Shown here one piece after another: positions 29,902 to 39,017 of a DNA stretch of 64,000 nucleotides (position 1 is its first letter; every line of letters begins with the position of its first letter). The notes beneath the pieces were generated by a model that saw only the letters and a list, made by a program, of their open reading frames with translations, did not search any database and was not told where the DNA came from. The position numbers and the translations under genes are program-made. Origin of the DNA: Massilia psychrophila (GTDB taxonomy: Bacteria > Pseudomonadota > Gammaproteobacteria > Burkholderiales > Burkholderiaceae_D); NCBI RefSeq assembly GCF_002760665.1, contig NZ_PDOB01000004.1:62001-126000 (forward strand), given 5' to 3'.

Positions 29902-29925
29902 AAGCCGCCTTCGGGCGGCTTTTTA
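29902..29925 (+). terminator. Rho-independent terminator after M4 copy 2
   Basis: AAGCCGCC (29902-29909), TTCG tetraloop, GGCGGCTT (29914-29921) and T-run. Confidence 0.92.
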
Positions 29926-29951
29926 TTGGGTACTTCCCGGTGACTTCATGT

Positions 29952-30170
29952 TCAACGTTTCGAGCCAGCCACCAGCACCGCGGCGCCGGCGACAATCGCG
30001 GCGATGCTCGCCCAAAGGGGAATGTCGACGGTCTTCTGTTCCGCCACCGACAGATTAAGCGGTCCCAGGCTGGCCTTGTGGGTTTCCTGGGTAAAACTGA
30101 AGCCGCCCAGCGCGATGCCGGCAATGCCGGCGGCGATCAGCACGATGCCGATGATTTTAGTTGAGTTCAT
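29952..30170 (-). CDS. Small two-helix membrane protein
   Basis: 72 residues: MNSTKIIGIVLIAAGIAGIA forms the first membrane helix, a short polar loop follows (TQETHKASLGPLNLSVAEQK), and IPLWASIAAIVAGAAVLVAG is the second. It resembles the DUF3185-type small inner-membrane proteins (LGPL.LSV...TV.IP.W motif) as I recall them. Function unknown. It may be co-transcribed ahead of nothing on this strand; the terminator of the protease lies between. Confidence 0.7.
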   Translation of the reverse strand: MNSTKIIGIVLIAAGIAGIALGGFSFTQETHKASLGPLNLSVAEQKTVDIPLWASIAAIVAGAAVLVAGSKR

Positions 30171-30202
30171 GGTGTGCCTTATTGTCGGTTGTTGCTAAAA
30201 AA

Positions 30203-30919
30203 TTACTCACCCATCATCGGATAAGGATTGATCGGGGTGCCCTTCCACCATTCCTTCTTCGGCGTCAGTTCGACCACTGCGAAATGCAGGTGCGGCCCGT
30301 CCTTGGCGGAGTTGCCGGTGACGCCGACGTAACCAACCAGGTCACCACGCTTGAGCACACTTCCTTCCTTGATCCCGTCCGCGTAACGGTCGAGGTGGGC
30401 ATAGTAATACGCGTATTTTTCGGTGGGGTCGAACTGGTAGACGGTCAGGCCGCCAGGCTTGCTGTTGAACAGCTTGACTACCTTGCCGTCGCCGGCGGCA
30501 ATCACCTTGGTGCCTTTTGGCGCCATGATATCGAGCGCTTCATGATGGCGTTCCTTGCCGCGTGGCTGGCCGAAATTGTCGGACAGCTGGGCCAGCCTGA
30601 TGCCTTCGACGGGGATTAATAGCTTGCCGGCCGGCTTCGCCGAGGCGTTGGCCGTCACCTCAGGCAGCGCGGGAAGCTCCTGCTGGGTCGGGCGCAGGGG
30701 CAGGTCGGCTTCGGTCAGGTCGGTCGCCACCACCGGTGCGGCGGGCAGGGCGGCGGTGAGCGGGGCGGGGGCGGGGGGCGGCGCCATGATCGCCGGAGCC
30801 GCCTTGACCGCAACAGTCGCCGTGCTGGTCGGCGCATCCTGCGGAACCTGGCGCAGGTAGGCGAACAGGCCGCCGGCGCCGAGCAGCAAGCCGGCCAGGA
30901 AGGTCAGGATCCATTTCAT
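30203..30919 (-). CDS. M23-family peptidoglycan endopeptidase, membrane-anchored
   Basis: 238 residues. One N-terminal membrane helix (MKWILTFLAGLLLGAGGLFA), a Pro/Ala-rich linker (about 30-75), then a LytM/M23 domain with zinc ligands in RHHEALDI (HxxxD) and HLHF near the C-terminus, plus AYYYAHLDRY. It would cut or bind peptidoglycan cross-links in the periplasm, with all motif residues present. Its downstream neighbour on this strand is the small membrane protein. The L,D-transpeptidase gene is 64 bases upstream in the same direction, so the two wall enzymes may share a transcript. Confidence 0.9.
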   Translation of the reverse strand: MKWILTFLAGLLLGAGGLFAYLRQVPQDAPTSTATVAVKAAPAIMAPPPAPAPLTAALPAAPVVATDLTEADLPLRPTQQELPALPEVTANASAKPAGKLLIPVEGIRLAQLSDNFGQPRGKERHHEALDIMAPKGTKVIAAGDGKVVKLFNSKPGGLTVYQFDPTEKYAYYYAHLDRYADGIKEGSVLKRGDLVGYVGVTGNSAKDGPHLHFAVVELTPKKEWWKGTPINPYPMMGE

Positions 30920-30983
30920 AAAGTTCTCCTTGTTATGGGGTGTTACGGCTTGTCGTTCGTATGCATTGCGTCATTTCTGTGCT

Positions 30984-32000
30984 TCATTCCTGCAACAGCA
31001 CATCGGTGCCGCCGGCTACCGACGACGCCAGCGCGGTGACGTCCCAGTTGGTCAGGCGGATGCAGCCGTGCGACTGGGTCTTGCCGATCGAACGTGGCAC
31101 CGGGGTGCCGTGGATGCCGTAATGTGGCTTCGACAGGTCGATCCAGGCGACGCCGACGGGATTATTGGGGCCGGGCGGGATCTTGGCCTTTTTTTCGCCA
31201 GCGTCGGCGTCCCAGAACAGTTTCGGATTGTAGTAGAACACCGGGTTTTTCGAGATGCCCGTCACCTTCCAGTCGCCCACCGGCAAGGGATCGTGCTCGC
31301 TGCCGGTCGACGCCGGAAACTGCGCGATTGCGCGGCCGGCGGTATCGAACAGCGTCAGCGTGCGGGCCGACCTGTCGACCACGATCTTGCCGCCTTTCGG
31401 CAGCGGCTCGGTACCCTCGACGTTTGGCACCAGGATCTGTTCGCCGGCGCGGGTCAGATCCTTGCCGGGGTTGAGGCGCTTGAGCAGGGCCGGGCTGGCG
31501 TGAAATCTTTCTGCCAGGGCTTCTTCGGCGCTCACATAGCCCAGCGCCGGCAGTTTGGCTTTTGCCGCCATGTCTTCGGGGATCGTCTGGAACGGGCCTG
31601 CAACATCGGCAGCGGCAATGGTGTAGCTTATCAAGGCCTCGGCGGCGTCGGCGTTCAACGCGCTCCAGGTGGCGGCGTTCATGCTGCCGGCGCCGTCGCC
31701 GGCAATACTGTGCGCCTTCTGGTAACCATTGACCGCGGCGCGCAGGTTGCTGCCGGTGGCGCCGTCGATTTCGCCGGGGGAGAAACGGGCGCGGTCGAGC
31801 AGGATCTGGGCGCGCAGCACTTCGGCCACGCCGGGCTTGACGGCGAGATCGGACTTGCCGGCGCCATTGACGGTGTCGGCGTTCAGGATGGCGGCGGCGT
31901 TCGGGACGGCGGCGGCAGGCGCGGCCATCGCCGGCAGCGCGGCACCGGCGAAGCAGGCGGCAACGCAGGTGGCAACCATGGCCAGGAGTGGTGTTTTCAA
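30984..32000 (-). CDS. L,D-transpeptidase (YkuD) with peptidoglycan-binding and LysM-like parts
   Basis: Periplasmic enzyme forming 3-3 peptidoglycan cross-links or attaching proteins. The YkuD catalytic stretch is HYGIHGTPVPRSIGKTQSHG ending in CIRLTNWD, with catalytic Cys in SHGCIR. An N-terminal peptidoglycan-binding-1-like domain (LLDRARFSPGEIDG, then GYQKAH) and a LysM-like middle (FHASPALLKRLNPGKD, then AGEQILVPN) are seen. I choose the TTG at 32000, because MKTPLLAMVATCVAACFAG then begins a normal signal peptide. The frame is open to ATG 32093, which would add 31 residues before it. Confidence 0.88.
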   Translation of the reverse strand: MKTPLLAMVATCVAACFAGAALPAMAAPAAAVPNAAAILNADTVNGAGKSDLAVKPGVAEVLRAQILLDRARFSPGEIDGATGSNLRAAVNGYQKAHSIAGDGAGSMNAATWSALNADAAEALISYTIAAADVAGPFQTIPEDMAAKAKLPALGYVSAEEALAERFHASPALLKRLNPGKDLTRAGEQILVPNVEGTEPLPKGGKIVVDRSARTLTLFDTAGRAIAQFPASTGSEHDPLPVGDWKVTGISKNPVFYYNPKLFWDADAGEKKAKIPPGPNNPVGVAWIDLSKPHYGIHGTPVPRSIGKTQSHGCIRLTNWDVTALASSVAGGTDVLLQE

Positions 32001-32141
32001 GGGGAATCCCGTCTCGATCAAAGGTGAATACACGAAGATTAATTCCTCGCAGATATACCGTCTGTTCGGCAGCGTACTGAGAGCCTGTTCCAAGATCGCA
32101 GCCGAAAAAAAAGGATCGGGAACTAAGCGTGGGGGCCAGTG

Positions 32142-33068
32142 TCAGTCGGGTTTGTCCATCATGCCGAGGGCGCGGCGGATGGCCGGCAGTACCAGTTTGA
32201 ACGAGGGCGAACTGGCAGCCACTTCGTCGTAGTGGCTGGCGCCGGGCAGGACGATGACGCTGGCGCTGTCGCCGGCGGCACGCGCGCGGGCGGCGTAGGC
32301 GTGGGCGGCGCGCGGCGGCGACATCGTATCGAGCTCGCCATTGATCAGCACTGTGTGACTGCCGTTGGGCATCAGTTCGGCCGCGTTGGTATCGGCAAAC
32401 ACATCCGGCCGGCCAGCGCTCGGCGCGCCGGCCAGCTCGACCGTATTGCGGCCGCAGCTGGCCGCGATCAGCGCGCGCTCGTGGCGCAAATCGGCCAGCC
32501 CTCCCAGGCTGATGATCTGGCGCACCGGCAGCGGATGGGCCGTAAACAGCGGGCTGGACGCCGGAATGCGCTCGCGTCCGGCGATCCACTGCACCAATTG
32601 GCCGCCAGCCGAATGGCCGATCGCGACGATGCGGCCAAGGTCGAGCTGCTGGCGCTGCGCCTGCTCGCCCAGCAGGTCGAGCGCGGCATTCATGTCCTGG
32701 TAGGTGCCAGGATAGCCGCCGCCTTCCTCGTCGACCCGGCGGTATTCGACGTTCCATTCGGCGATGCCAAGCGCCGCCAGCGCGCCGGCCAGGTTGCGCA
32801 TCTGTTCGATGCCGCCGTATTTGATGGTCCAACAGCCGCCGTGCACCAGTACCGCAACCGGGAACGGCCCGTCGCCGGCCGGACGAAACAGCTCGGCGTA
32901 CTGGGACGGTGCGTTGCCGTAGGCAATTTTCGCGGTTGGCGCCGGCCCGGTCAACGCCAGGTAGTCGGCCAGTTTCAACGGCGCCGCCGAGGCCAGGCTT
33001 GATCGCATCAGCGCGGGCAGCAAGCCGAACTTCAGTCGTTCAATCAGGGCACGCGGGCGGAGAATCAT
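32142..33068 (-). CDS. Alpha/beta hydrolase (esterase/lipase-like)
   Basis: 308 residues with the carboxylesterase/kynurenine-formamidase-like layout. HGGCW oxyanion-hole motif (about residue 76-80), nucleophile elbow GHSAGG (about 149-154), an acid in NGELDTMSP and the catalytic His in GASHYDEV. The N-terminal segment RLKFGLLPALMRSSLASAAP may be a signal or membrane anchor. Substrate cannot be told from sequence. It is the first gene of a leftward row with the L,D-transpeptidase downstream. Confidence 0.82.
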   Translation of the reverse strand: MILRPRALIERLKFGLLPALMRSSLASAAPLKLADYLALTGPAPTAKIAYGNAPSQYAELFRPAGDGPFPVAVLVHGGCWTIKYGGIEQMRNLAGALAALGIAEWNVEYRRVDEEGGGYPGTYQDMNAALDLLGEQAQRQQLDLGRIVAIGHSAGGQLVQWIAGRERIPASSPLFTAHPLPVRQIISLGGLADLRHERALIAASCGRNTVELAGAPSAGRPDVFADTNAAELMPNGSHTVLINGELDTMSPPRAAHAYAARARAAGDSASVIVLPGASHYDEVAASSPSFKLVLPAIRRALGMMDKPD

Positions 33069-33214
33069 CGGGTCGGCTCTTGTGGGGAATCAGCGCTCGA
33101 CTATACCGAGGTTTACCTGGCCCCGGCAAGCAGGGAGTGCGCTCCGCACGATTGAACCGTTGGCGAAATGCTTGCAGTTCTTCGTGCTAGTCTGCAAAAA
33201 AACCGGAGAAAACC

Positions 33215-33469
33215 ATGCAAGAAGTAATGCAAGCGGCAACGGAACAATACCGTGGCTTTCGCATTGTCGTCACGCCGATGCTGGACTGCGACGACTTGTG
33301 GGATTTCGAATATCGCATGAGGCGGATCGACGGCAGCGGCGAGGAGCGCATCCGGGCCAAGTCCGCCGGCGGTTACGCCACGCCTGAAACGGCCTGTTTT
33401 GCCGGTATTGAAGTGGCGCGCATTGAAGCCGACAACCTGCTGGCGCTCGAGACCGCAAGACAAGGATGA
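33215..33469 (+). CDS. Small conserved hypothetical protein
   Basis: 84 residues, MQEVMQAATEQYRGFRIVV to LLALETARQG, soluble and acidic, with a YRGFRI.V.P start. GGAG lies 7 bases before the ATG. It looks like one of the short 'YRGY.I.V.P' proteins common in Burkholderiales, whose function is unknown to me. Confidence 0.65.
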   Translation: MQEVMQAATEQYRGFRIVVTPMLDCDDLWDFEYRMRRIDGSGEERIRAKSAGGYATPETACFAGIEVARIEADNLLALETARQG

Positions 33470-33556
33470 GGCCGCTATTTGATTTCAAACAAGAACGTAG
33501 TTGCAGGTATTGCTACGATTCTTTTTTAGCCATTGATTTTGGCAGAAAGGCAGCAC

Positions 33557-33781
33557 ATGCAGCACATGCAGCACATGCGCGTCACCGCTCCAGGCAACAA
33601 CAACGCCTGGCTGTGCGGCGTGAACGAGGACACGCTCTGGCGCTTTCACTCGACGCCCGACCCTGACGCCGAACCGCCAGCGCCGAACCCGAATCCCGAC
33701 GACGTGCCGCCGCCGACGCATGCGCCAGTGCAGGAGCCGCCGAGCACGAACGAACCGCCGATCAAGGCGCGGCGAAACTGA
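33557..33781 (+). CDS. Proline-rich small protein with triplicated start
   Basis: 74 residues if translation starts at 33557. The start region is ATGCAGCAC repeated, so three in-frame ATGs stand at 33557, 33566 and 33575. AAAGG at 33546-33550 is correctly placed for the first. The N-terminal half (APGNNNAWLCGVNEDTLWRF) is followed by a proline-rich tail (PDPDAEPPAPNPNPDDVPP), probably disordered. Function unknown. Confidence 0.5.
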   Translation: MQHMQHMRVTAPGNNNAWLCGVNEDTLWRFHSTPDPDAEPPAPNPNPDDVPPPTHAPVQEPPSTNEPPIKARRN

Positions 33782-33816
33782 TGCGTTAGCGGGTTAGCGG
33801 GTTAGCGTGTTTACGG

Positions 33817-33933
33817 CTAGCGCGGCTTCGCCGGGCCGGCCGGCGGCAGCGGTGGAAACTGGCGGATCAATTCTTCGGTTTCTTTCTCGGCCGGGGTTCT
33901 TTCACCACTGCCGATGTCGTCTTCATCTTGCAT
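33817..33933 (-). CDS. Possible short acidic/proline-rich ORF
   Basis: 38 codons, MQDEDDIGSGERTPAEKETE then ELIRQFPPLPPAGPAKPR, with high GC3 and a Pro-rich end. No ribosome binding site precedes the only ATG, and the frame stays open upstream without a better start. Low-confidence call; the opposite strand has nothing here. Confidence 0.25.
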   Translation of the reverse strand: MQDEDDIGSGERTPAEKETEELIRQFPPLPPAGPAKPR

Positions 33934-34161
33934 CGGCGGTGCGGTACTTGGCTGTCCAGTGTGGCTGTGGTGCAGTGGTCCGATGCTATCAGCCTGGCCT
34001 CGCCGCTGGCGCGCAATAAGATTTTGCCGCGATGATATTTTGGTAGCACGTATTGCTTTGCCGATACAAAACTTGCGTGATGTGTTCTCCGTCACACGGA
34101 GCAGGTCGATTTCCTTCTTATAATCAATGTGTAGAGTCCTCAATAGTTCCTGGAGAGCGTC

Positions 34162-34299
34162 ATGGGCAATTCCTTGCACAACAAAATTTATCTTGGCCGC
34201 AGTTCCGTCCTCGCTTCGCGCCGCTTGCGTATCGCCCTTGGCATGGGCGCGCTGGCCGGTGTCGGACTGGCGCTGATGGTGCTTCGCACCCTCAAGTAA
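34162..34299 (+). CDS. 45-residue single-helix membrane peptide
   Basis: MGNSLHNKIYLGRSSVLASR precedes a hydrophobic helix (RIALGMGALAGVGLALMVL) and the end RTLK. GGAGAG stands 6 bases before the ATG. Membrane microprotein; no family recognised. Confidence 0.5.
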   Translation: MGNSLHNKIYLGRSSVLASRRLRIALGMGALAGVGLALMVLRTLK

Positions 34300-34392
34300 G
34301 CTGGCCCGGGCAAGGCGGCGGCGAATGCAGGTTGCCGTCACGGGCCTGCGCGGTTACCATGGGCGCCAAAATGGCAAACATGGAAAGCGGTA

Positions 34393-34764
34393 ATGAAGAA
34401 CGAAAAACTGACAACGGACGAATATGACGCGCTTGACCACATCAAGCGCGGCGCCACCCACGACCGGGTCAACGCCTGTGTCGGGCGCAACGCCAAACGC
34501 CTGTCCGGGCTGAAAATGATCCAGTACGCCAAGGATGGCCGGGTCGCCTTGACGGACAAGGGGCACCAGGTGCTGTTCGTGCGCCGCTGCATCAGCGGCT
34601 TGCGCGCACTGGCGGCGGACCCGGCGGCGGCGATCGATATCGATGTCTCCACCTTCCTCGGCAAGAAATCCCACATCGCCCCGCGTGCGGAGGGCGGTTT
34701 CGACGTGACCGACAAGGGGCGCGAATCGCTGGCCGATATCGATGCCCAAGACAAGCTGAAATAA
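34393..34764 (+). CDS. Hypothetical protein, HTH-like
   Basis: 123 residues, MKNEKLTTDEYDALDHIKRG and onward, with KRLSGLKMIQYAKDGRVALTDKG resembling a winged helix (helix then a beta hairpin of the 'G...LT.KG' type). It repeats this pattern near the C-terminus (FDVTDKGRESLAD). Possibly a small regulator, but no clear family. A strong terminator follows. Confidence 0.55.
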   Translation: MKNEKLTTDEYDALDHIKRGATHDRVNACVGRNAKRLSGLKMIQYAKDGRVALTDKGHQVLFVRRCISGLRALAADPAAAIDIDVSTFLGKKSHIAPRAEGGFDVTDKGRESLADIDAQDKLK

Positions 34765-34782
34765 GTTGAAATAATCAACCAC

Positions 34783-34809
34783 AAAAACCGGACTGATGTC
34801 CGGTTTTTT
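34783..34809. terminator. Bidirectional terminator between convergent genes
   Basis: AAAAACCGGAC (34783-34793), TGAT, GTCCGGTTTTT (34798-34808), T. It is symmetrical enough to serve both the rightward gene ending at 34764 and the leftward gene ending at 34825. Confidence 0.93.
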
Positions 34810-34824
34810 ATTTTCCATCTAAAA

Positions 34825-35028
34825 TCAGTGGCGGCGGCGGTGCGGGTACACCAGCGTGCGGATCGCCACTTCGGCCGGCACGTTCATGGCCGACAGGAAC
34901 TCGGCGGCGCGCTGCAGGCCGACGGTGGGAATCGAGGCAATCGCCTGGTTGACGACGTTACGGGTACGAAAATCGGTGCGCGAGTGCTTGATCTCGTGCC
35001 GGTTGAGCGGTGCGCGGTGGTTGGTCAT
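34825..35028 (-). CDS. Small conserved hypothetical protein
   Basis: 67 residues beginning MTNHRAPLNRHEIKHSRTDF, containing GLQRAAEFLSAMNVPAEVAI and ending RTLVYPHRRRH. The AEFL...VP.EVA.R.L pattern recurs in Burkholderiales small proteins as I remember. AAGAGA sits 6 bases upstream of the ATG. No function can be assigned. Confidence 0.6.
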   Translation of the reverse strand: MTNHRAPLNRHEIKHSRTDFRTRNVVNQAIASIPTVGLQRAAEFLSAMNVPAEVAIRTLVYPHRRRH

Positions 35029-35160
35029 TGGTTTCTCTTGGCGTTTTGGATGAGTGGACTACGCATGCCCCGCCTCTGTGGACGACTTTGCGTTATGTCA
35101 ATATCATAAACCAGATTTACCGTTTGATGTTGTTTTAATCGCAACAAACTATGTGCCGGT

Positions 35161-38004
35161 TCAAGCCAGCGCGCCTTCATCCAGCGTCGCCAGCAGCGGC
35201 AGCCGGCATTGCTTGCGCAGCAATTGCTCGAACTCGGCAGCCGGCAGCGGACGGCTGAAGAAATAGCCTTGCATCTGGTCGCAGCCGCGGCGGCGCAGGT
35301 AGTCGAGTTGCTCTGCCGTTTCGACGCCTTCGGCAATCACCGACAGCTTCAGGTTGTGCGCCAGCGCGATGATCGAGGCGACGATCGCCGCGTCGTTCGA
35401 GTCGCGCGCGATGGCGGCGACGAACGAGCGGTCGATCTTGAGCACGTCGATCGGGAAGCGCGACAGGTACGACAGGCTCGAGTAACCGGTGCCGAAGTCG
35501 TCGATCGACAGCTTCACGCCGAGCGCCTTCATGGCGTGCAGCAGCTCGACCGCCAGGCTGACATCGCTCATGAACAGGCTCTCGGTTAGTTCAATTTCGA
35601 GGCAGCCCGGCGCCAGGCCGGTCTCGGCCAGCACCGCGCGGATGTCGGCGACCAGGTTAGTAGCGCCGAACTGGCGTGCCGACAGGTTGACGGCAACACG
35701 CAGCCGGGCCAGGCCGGCGTCGTGCCAGGCGCGGTTCTGCCGACACGCCTCGCGCATCACCCAGGCGCCGATCTGCACGATCAGCCCGGTTTCCTCGGCC
35801 ACTCCAATGAAGCGGTCCGGCGCCACCATCCCCATTTCCGGGTGCTGCCAGCGGATCAGCGCCTCCATGCCGACGATCTCGCCGCTGGCCAGGTCGACCT
35901 GCGGCTGATAGTGCAGCACGAACTCGTCGCGTTCGAGGGCGCAGCGCAATGCGCTTTCGATGCGCACCCGCTCCATCGCCTCTTCGTTCATGGCCGGGGT
36001 GTAGAACTGGAAGTTGTCGCGGCCCAGCTTCTTGGCGCGGTACATGGCGATGTCGGCGTGCTCGATCAGGCTGTCGGCCGGCGCGCCGTCAAGCGGGTAG
36101 ACCGCCACGCCGATGCTGCAGGTGACGAAGAATTCCTTGCTGCCCAATATGACCGGCTGCGCCACCGAATCCATCAGCCGCTGCACCACGTCGACCGACA
36201 GCTTCTGGTCTTCGTGCTCGGTGAGGATGACGACGAACTCGTCGCCCGACAGGCGCGCCACGGTATCGGTGTCGCGCAGCGCCGAGCGCAGCCGCGCCGC
36301 CACGGTTACCAGCAACACGTCGCCGGCCTTGTGGCCCATGCTGTCGTTGACGAACTTGAAGCGGTCGAGGTCGATCAGCATCACCCACACCGGGTGGTTG
36401 CAGCGGGTCGAGTAGGCGATTGCCTGGCTGAGCCGGTCCTGCAGCAGGCTGCGGTTGGGCAGGCCGGTCAGCACGTCGTGCTGGGCGACGTGATGAATGC
36501 GCCGCTCGGACAGCTTGCGTGCAGAAATATCGGTGGTGGTGCCGCGGTAGCCGGCAAACTGCGCGTGTTCGTTAAAGAACGGCTCCCCCGTTGCCGAATA
36601 CCAGCGCGTGTCGCCGTTTATGTCGACTGTCTGATACTCGAAATTGCCGAAGCGCTGGTGGGCGCCAACCAGCGCGATATGGGCCTGGCCCGTTTCGGTT
36701 TCGGCCAGCGAGGGTAATACTTCCCAGCGCGTCTTGCCGATATAGCGCTGCGAGTCCTCTTGCGTATCATCGCCGAAACCGCCGCTGATGGTGACGAAGC
36801 GGAACTGCGCATCCTGCTCCCAATACCAGTCCGACGACATTGACACCAACTGGCGAAAGCGCTGCTCGCTGCGCTGCAGCGCCTTTTCGGTACGGCGCCG
36901 CTCGAGGACGTCTTCGCTCAGCCGCTGGTTCGAACGTTGCAGCTCGGCGGTGCGTTCGAGCACCAGCCGCTCGACCCGGCGCGCGCGCTGTACCATCGCC
37001 TGTACCAGCGCGCTCATCAGGAAGGTCAGCAGTATGCCGCCGGCCAGTACCAGCAGCGAAGCTGCGTGCTCGCCGATGTAAGGACGCGCCGCCGCCGCCA
37101 CTTCGACACGCCACGACTGGCCGCCGACGTCAATGGTTTTTACCAGCGGAGGTAGTTGCGACTGCAGCTGGCCGGCTGCTGCGGCGCCGCTGCGAAACAC
37201 CTGTTGCGCCTTGCCGTCGGCGCCGCCGGCATATACGGCCAGCTCGATGCCCGGGTCGGCCAGCATGCTGTTACTGGAAAGTATTTCATGCACCAGGTCG
37301 CCGGCGCGGATCATCGCCGCGGTGTCGCCGACCAGCGCGGTCCTGCGTTCGGCGGCGCTGCCAAGCGCTGCGCGCTGCCGGTACACCGGCAGCATCACCA
37401 ACACGCCGGCCTGCGGACGCGCGTCCTGTATCAGGCTGATCACTGGGGTGGCGCTCGGCCGTCCGCTGTCGACCGCGCGCGCCAGGGTCGCCGTCACCTG
37501 GGCGTTGCGGGCGACGTCGAGGCCGAAGACGGCTTCGTTGCCGGCCATCGGTTCGACGAACTCGACGACGTTATAGTGCGGCCGGCGCGGCGCTGGCCGG
37601 GTTGTGCCCTCGGCCACTTCAGTGATCACGCTGGCCGCGACTACCCGGCCGAGTTGTGCTTCAAAGGCGAGCCGTTCGGCGTCGCCGAGCTGGCGGTGGA
37701 AACTAAACGCCTTGATGAACGGGTAGCGCAGCAGCAGCGGGGCGGTGAAGTCGTGGAACTGCTGGCGGGTGACCGGTTCGACCGAGGCAAACAGGTGGTT
37801 CGTCACCCTTAGCACTTCGACCGCATCGTCAAGGCCCTGGCGGATGGCGGCGATGCGGATGCCGGCGCGCTGCTCGAACGCCATGCGCATCTTCTCGTCT
37901 TCCAGATGGCTGACCGCGGCGTACAAGGCGGCGGTCGCGACCACGCCGGCTGCAAGCGTCGCGACACTGGCGGCTTCAAGTGGAAAGGGCAGGCGCAATC
38001 GCAT
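35161..38004 (-). CDS. CHASE-PAS-GGDEF-EAL cyclic-di-GMP protein
   Basis: 947-residue membrane protein. TM1 (about 10-32), periplasmic CHASE-like domain (about 40-290, with TRQQFHDFTAPLLLRYPFIK), TM2 (about 312-335), a coiled coil, PAS (about 385-500), GGDEF and EAL domains. The GGDEF site reads RLSGDEF: first Gly replaced by Ser, a variant found in active and inactive enzymes. The EAL site (GMEALIRWQHP), the NLSARQF stretch, ELTES, DDFGTGYSS and IAEGVET are all present. Phosphodiesterase activity is therefore likely, with the GGDEF possibly regulatory. Confidence 0.93.
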   Translation of the reverse strand: MRLRLPFPLEAASVATLAAGVVATAALYAAVSHLEDEKMRMAFEQRAGIRIAAIRQGLDDAVEVLRVTNHLFASVEPVTRQQFHDFTAPLLLRYPFIKAFSFHRQLGDAERLAFEAQLGRVVAASVITEVAEGTTRPAPRRPHYNVVEFVEPMAGNEAVFGLDVARNAQVTATLARAVDSGRPSATPVISLIQDARPQAGVLVMLPVYRQRAALGSAAERRTALVGDTAAMIRAGDLVHEILSSNSMLADPGIELAVYAGGADGKAQQVFRSGAAAAGQLQSQLPPLVKTIDVGGQSWRVEVAAAARPYIGEHAASLLVLAGGILLTFLMSALVQAMVQRARRVERLVLERTAELQRSNQRLSEDVLERRRTEKALQRSEQRFRQLVSMSSDWYWEQDAQFRFVTISGGFGDDTQEDSQRYIGKTRWEVLPSLAETETGQAHIALVGAHQRFGNFEYQTVDINGDTRWYSATGEPFFNEHAQFAGYRGTTTDISARKLSERRIHHVAQHDVLTGLPNRSLLQDRLSQAIAYSTRCNHPVWVMLIDLDRFKFVNDSMGHKAGDVLLVTVAARLRSALRDTDTVARLSGDEFVVILTEHEDQKLSVDVVQRLMDSVAQPVILGSKEFFVTCSIGVAVYPLDGAPADSLIEHADIAMYRAKKLGRDNFQFYTPAMNEEAMERVRIESALRCALERDEFVLHYQPQVDLASGEIVGMEALIRWQHPEMGMVAPDRFIGVAEETGLIVQIGAWVMREACRQNRAWHDAGLARLRVAVNLSARQFGATNLVADIRAVLAETGLAPGCLEIELTESLFMSDVSLAVELLHAMKALGVKLSIDDFGTGYSSLSYLSRFPIDVLKIDRSFVAAIARDSNDAAIVASIIALAHNLKLSVIAEGVETAEQLDYLRRRGCDQMQGYFFSRPLPAAEFEQLLRKQCRLPLLATLDEGALA

Positions 38005-38148
38005 GTTCCGGTGTCAGTCCTGTGGTTGGTCGTGGGGCGCAAGCGGGCCCGGTCGAAGTGACGGTAGTGTGTCACAAGAACGCTGAAGGCTGCAAACAAA
38101 TTGTATCTTAATAGCAACATGTTCTGGCACGCCACTTGCCGCGCAAGG

Positions 38149-38931
38149 CTAGCGGATCCGCCGTTCGAGGTAAGCGACCAGGGCGAGCACCAGCAGCCGG
38201 TTCAGGATGCCGAAGCCGAGCCAGCGGCGGCGGGATATCAGGCGGCGAACCAAACAGGCGCGGCCCCGCGCCGCCGCCACTGGGTCCAGGCAATCCTTGA
38301 CGGCGAACAGGATGCGGTTGTTGCCGGCCACTTTGTCGAGCCAGCAGACCTGGCCGCCGAACGTCAGCCGCAGCCGCCCCAACATCGCCGGGTAGAGCGG
38401 GTCATAGCTGAAGACGTTCGCCGCCAGCACGCCGCCATGGCGCAGCGCGCGGCGGCAATCGGCATAAAACTTCGAGCTGCCGAGCGCCGGCGGCAGCCCG
38501 GCCGCGTCGAAGCCATCGACCAGCAGCACGTCGACGCTGTCCGGTACGCCGGCCAGCCAGGCAGTGGCGTCCACGTGCAGCACCGTAAAGCGCCCGTCGT
38601 CGGGCGGCACGCAAAACTGCCCGCGCAGCGCGATGACGTCGGCGCGCAGCTCGAGCACGGTAATGCGGGCGCGCGGAAAGTGGCGGTAGCAGAATTTGGC
38701 GAGCGAGCCGCCGCCCAGGCCCACCATCAGGATGTGGCGCGGGCGCGGCACGAACAGGGCGAAGCACATCATCGCGCGCGCATACGCCAGCACCAGCGCA
38801 CTTGGGCGCGACAGGCGCATCTCGCTTTGCACCTCGCCGGCAACGAATTCGAGCGTGCGCATGTCGCCGCGGGTGGTCACCAGCGGCGGCGTTGCCAGAA
38901 GCGATGGATCGGTATCGGTGCCGGGGGTCAT
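38149..38931 (-). CDS. Spermidine-synthase-like SAM-dependent protein
   Basis: 260 residues with the Rossmann core of the spermidine synthase/SAM methyltransferase group. MVGLGGGSLAKFCYRHFP is motif I, VLELRADVI is motif II, and DVLLVDGFDAAGLPPALGS carries the acidic residues. The polyamine-specific residues are not obvious, so the substrate is unknown. ATG 38931 is chosen: the frame is open to 39039 but would then overlap the divergent gene. Transcribed leftwards, convergent with nothing; the next gene left is the GGDEF/EAL protein on the same strand. Confidence 0.78.
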   Translation of the reverse strand: MTPGTDTDPSLLATPPLVTTRGDMRTLEFVAGEVQSEMRLSRPSALVLAYARAMMCFALFVPRPRHILMVGLGGGSLAKFCYRHFPRARITVLELRADVIALRGQFCVPPDDGRFTVLHVDATAWLAGVPDSVDVLLVDGFDAAGLPPALGSSKFYADCRRALRHGGVLAANVFSYDPLYPAMLGRLRLTFGGQVCWLDKVAGNNRILFAVKDCLDPVAAARGRACLVRRLISRRRWLGFGILNRLLVLALVAYLERRIR

Positions 38932-39017
38932 CGCGACAGTATATATGCGCGGGGCGCCGGCATCTTGTAGCAGCGTGTGTGTTTCTGATAAGCTAAACCA
39001 CCGCCCACGGAGAAACC

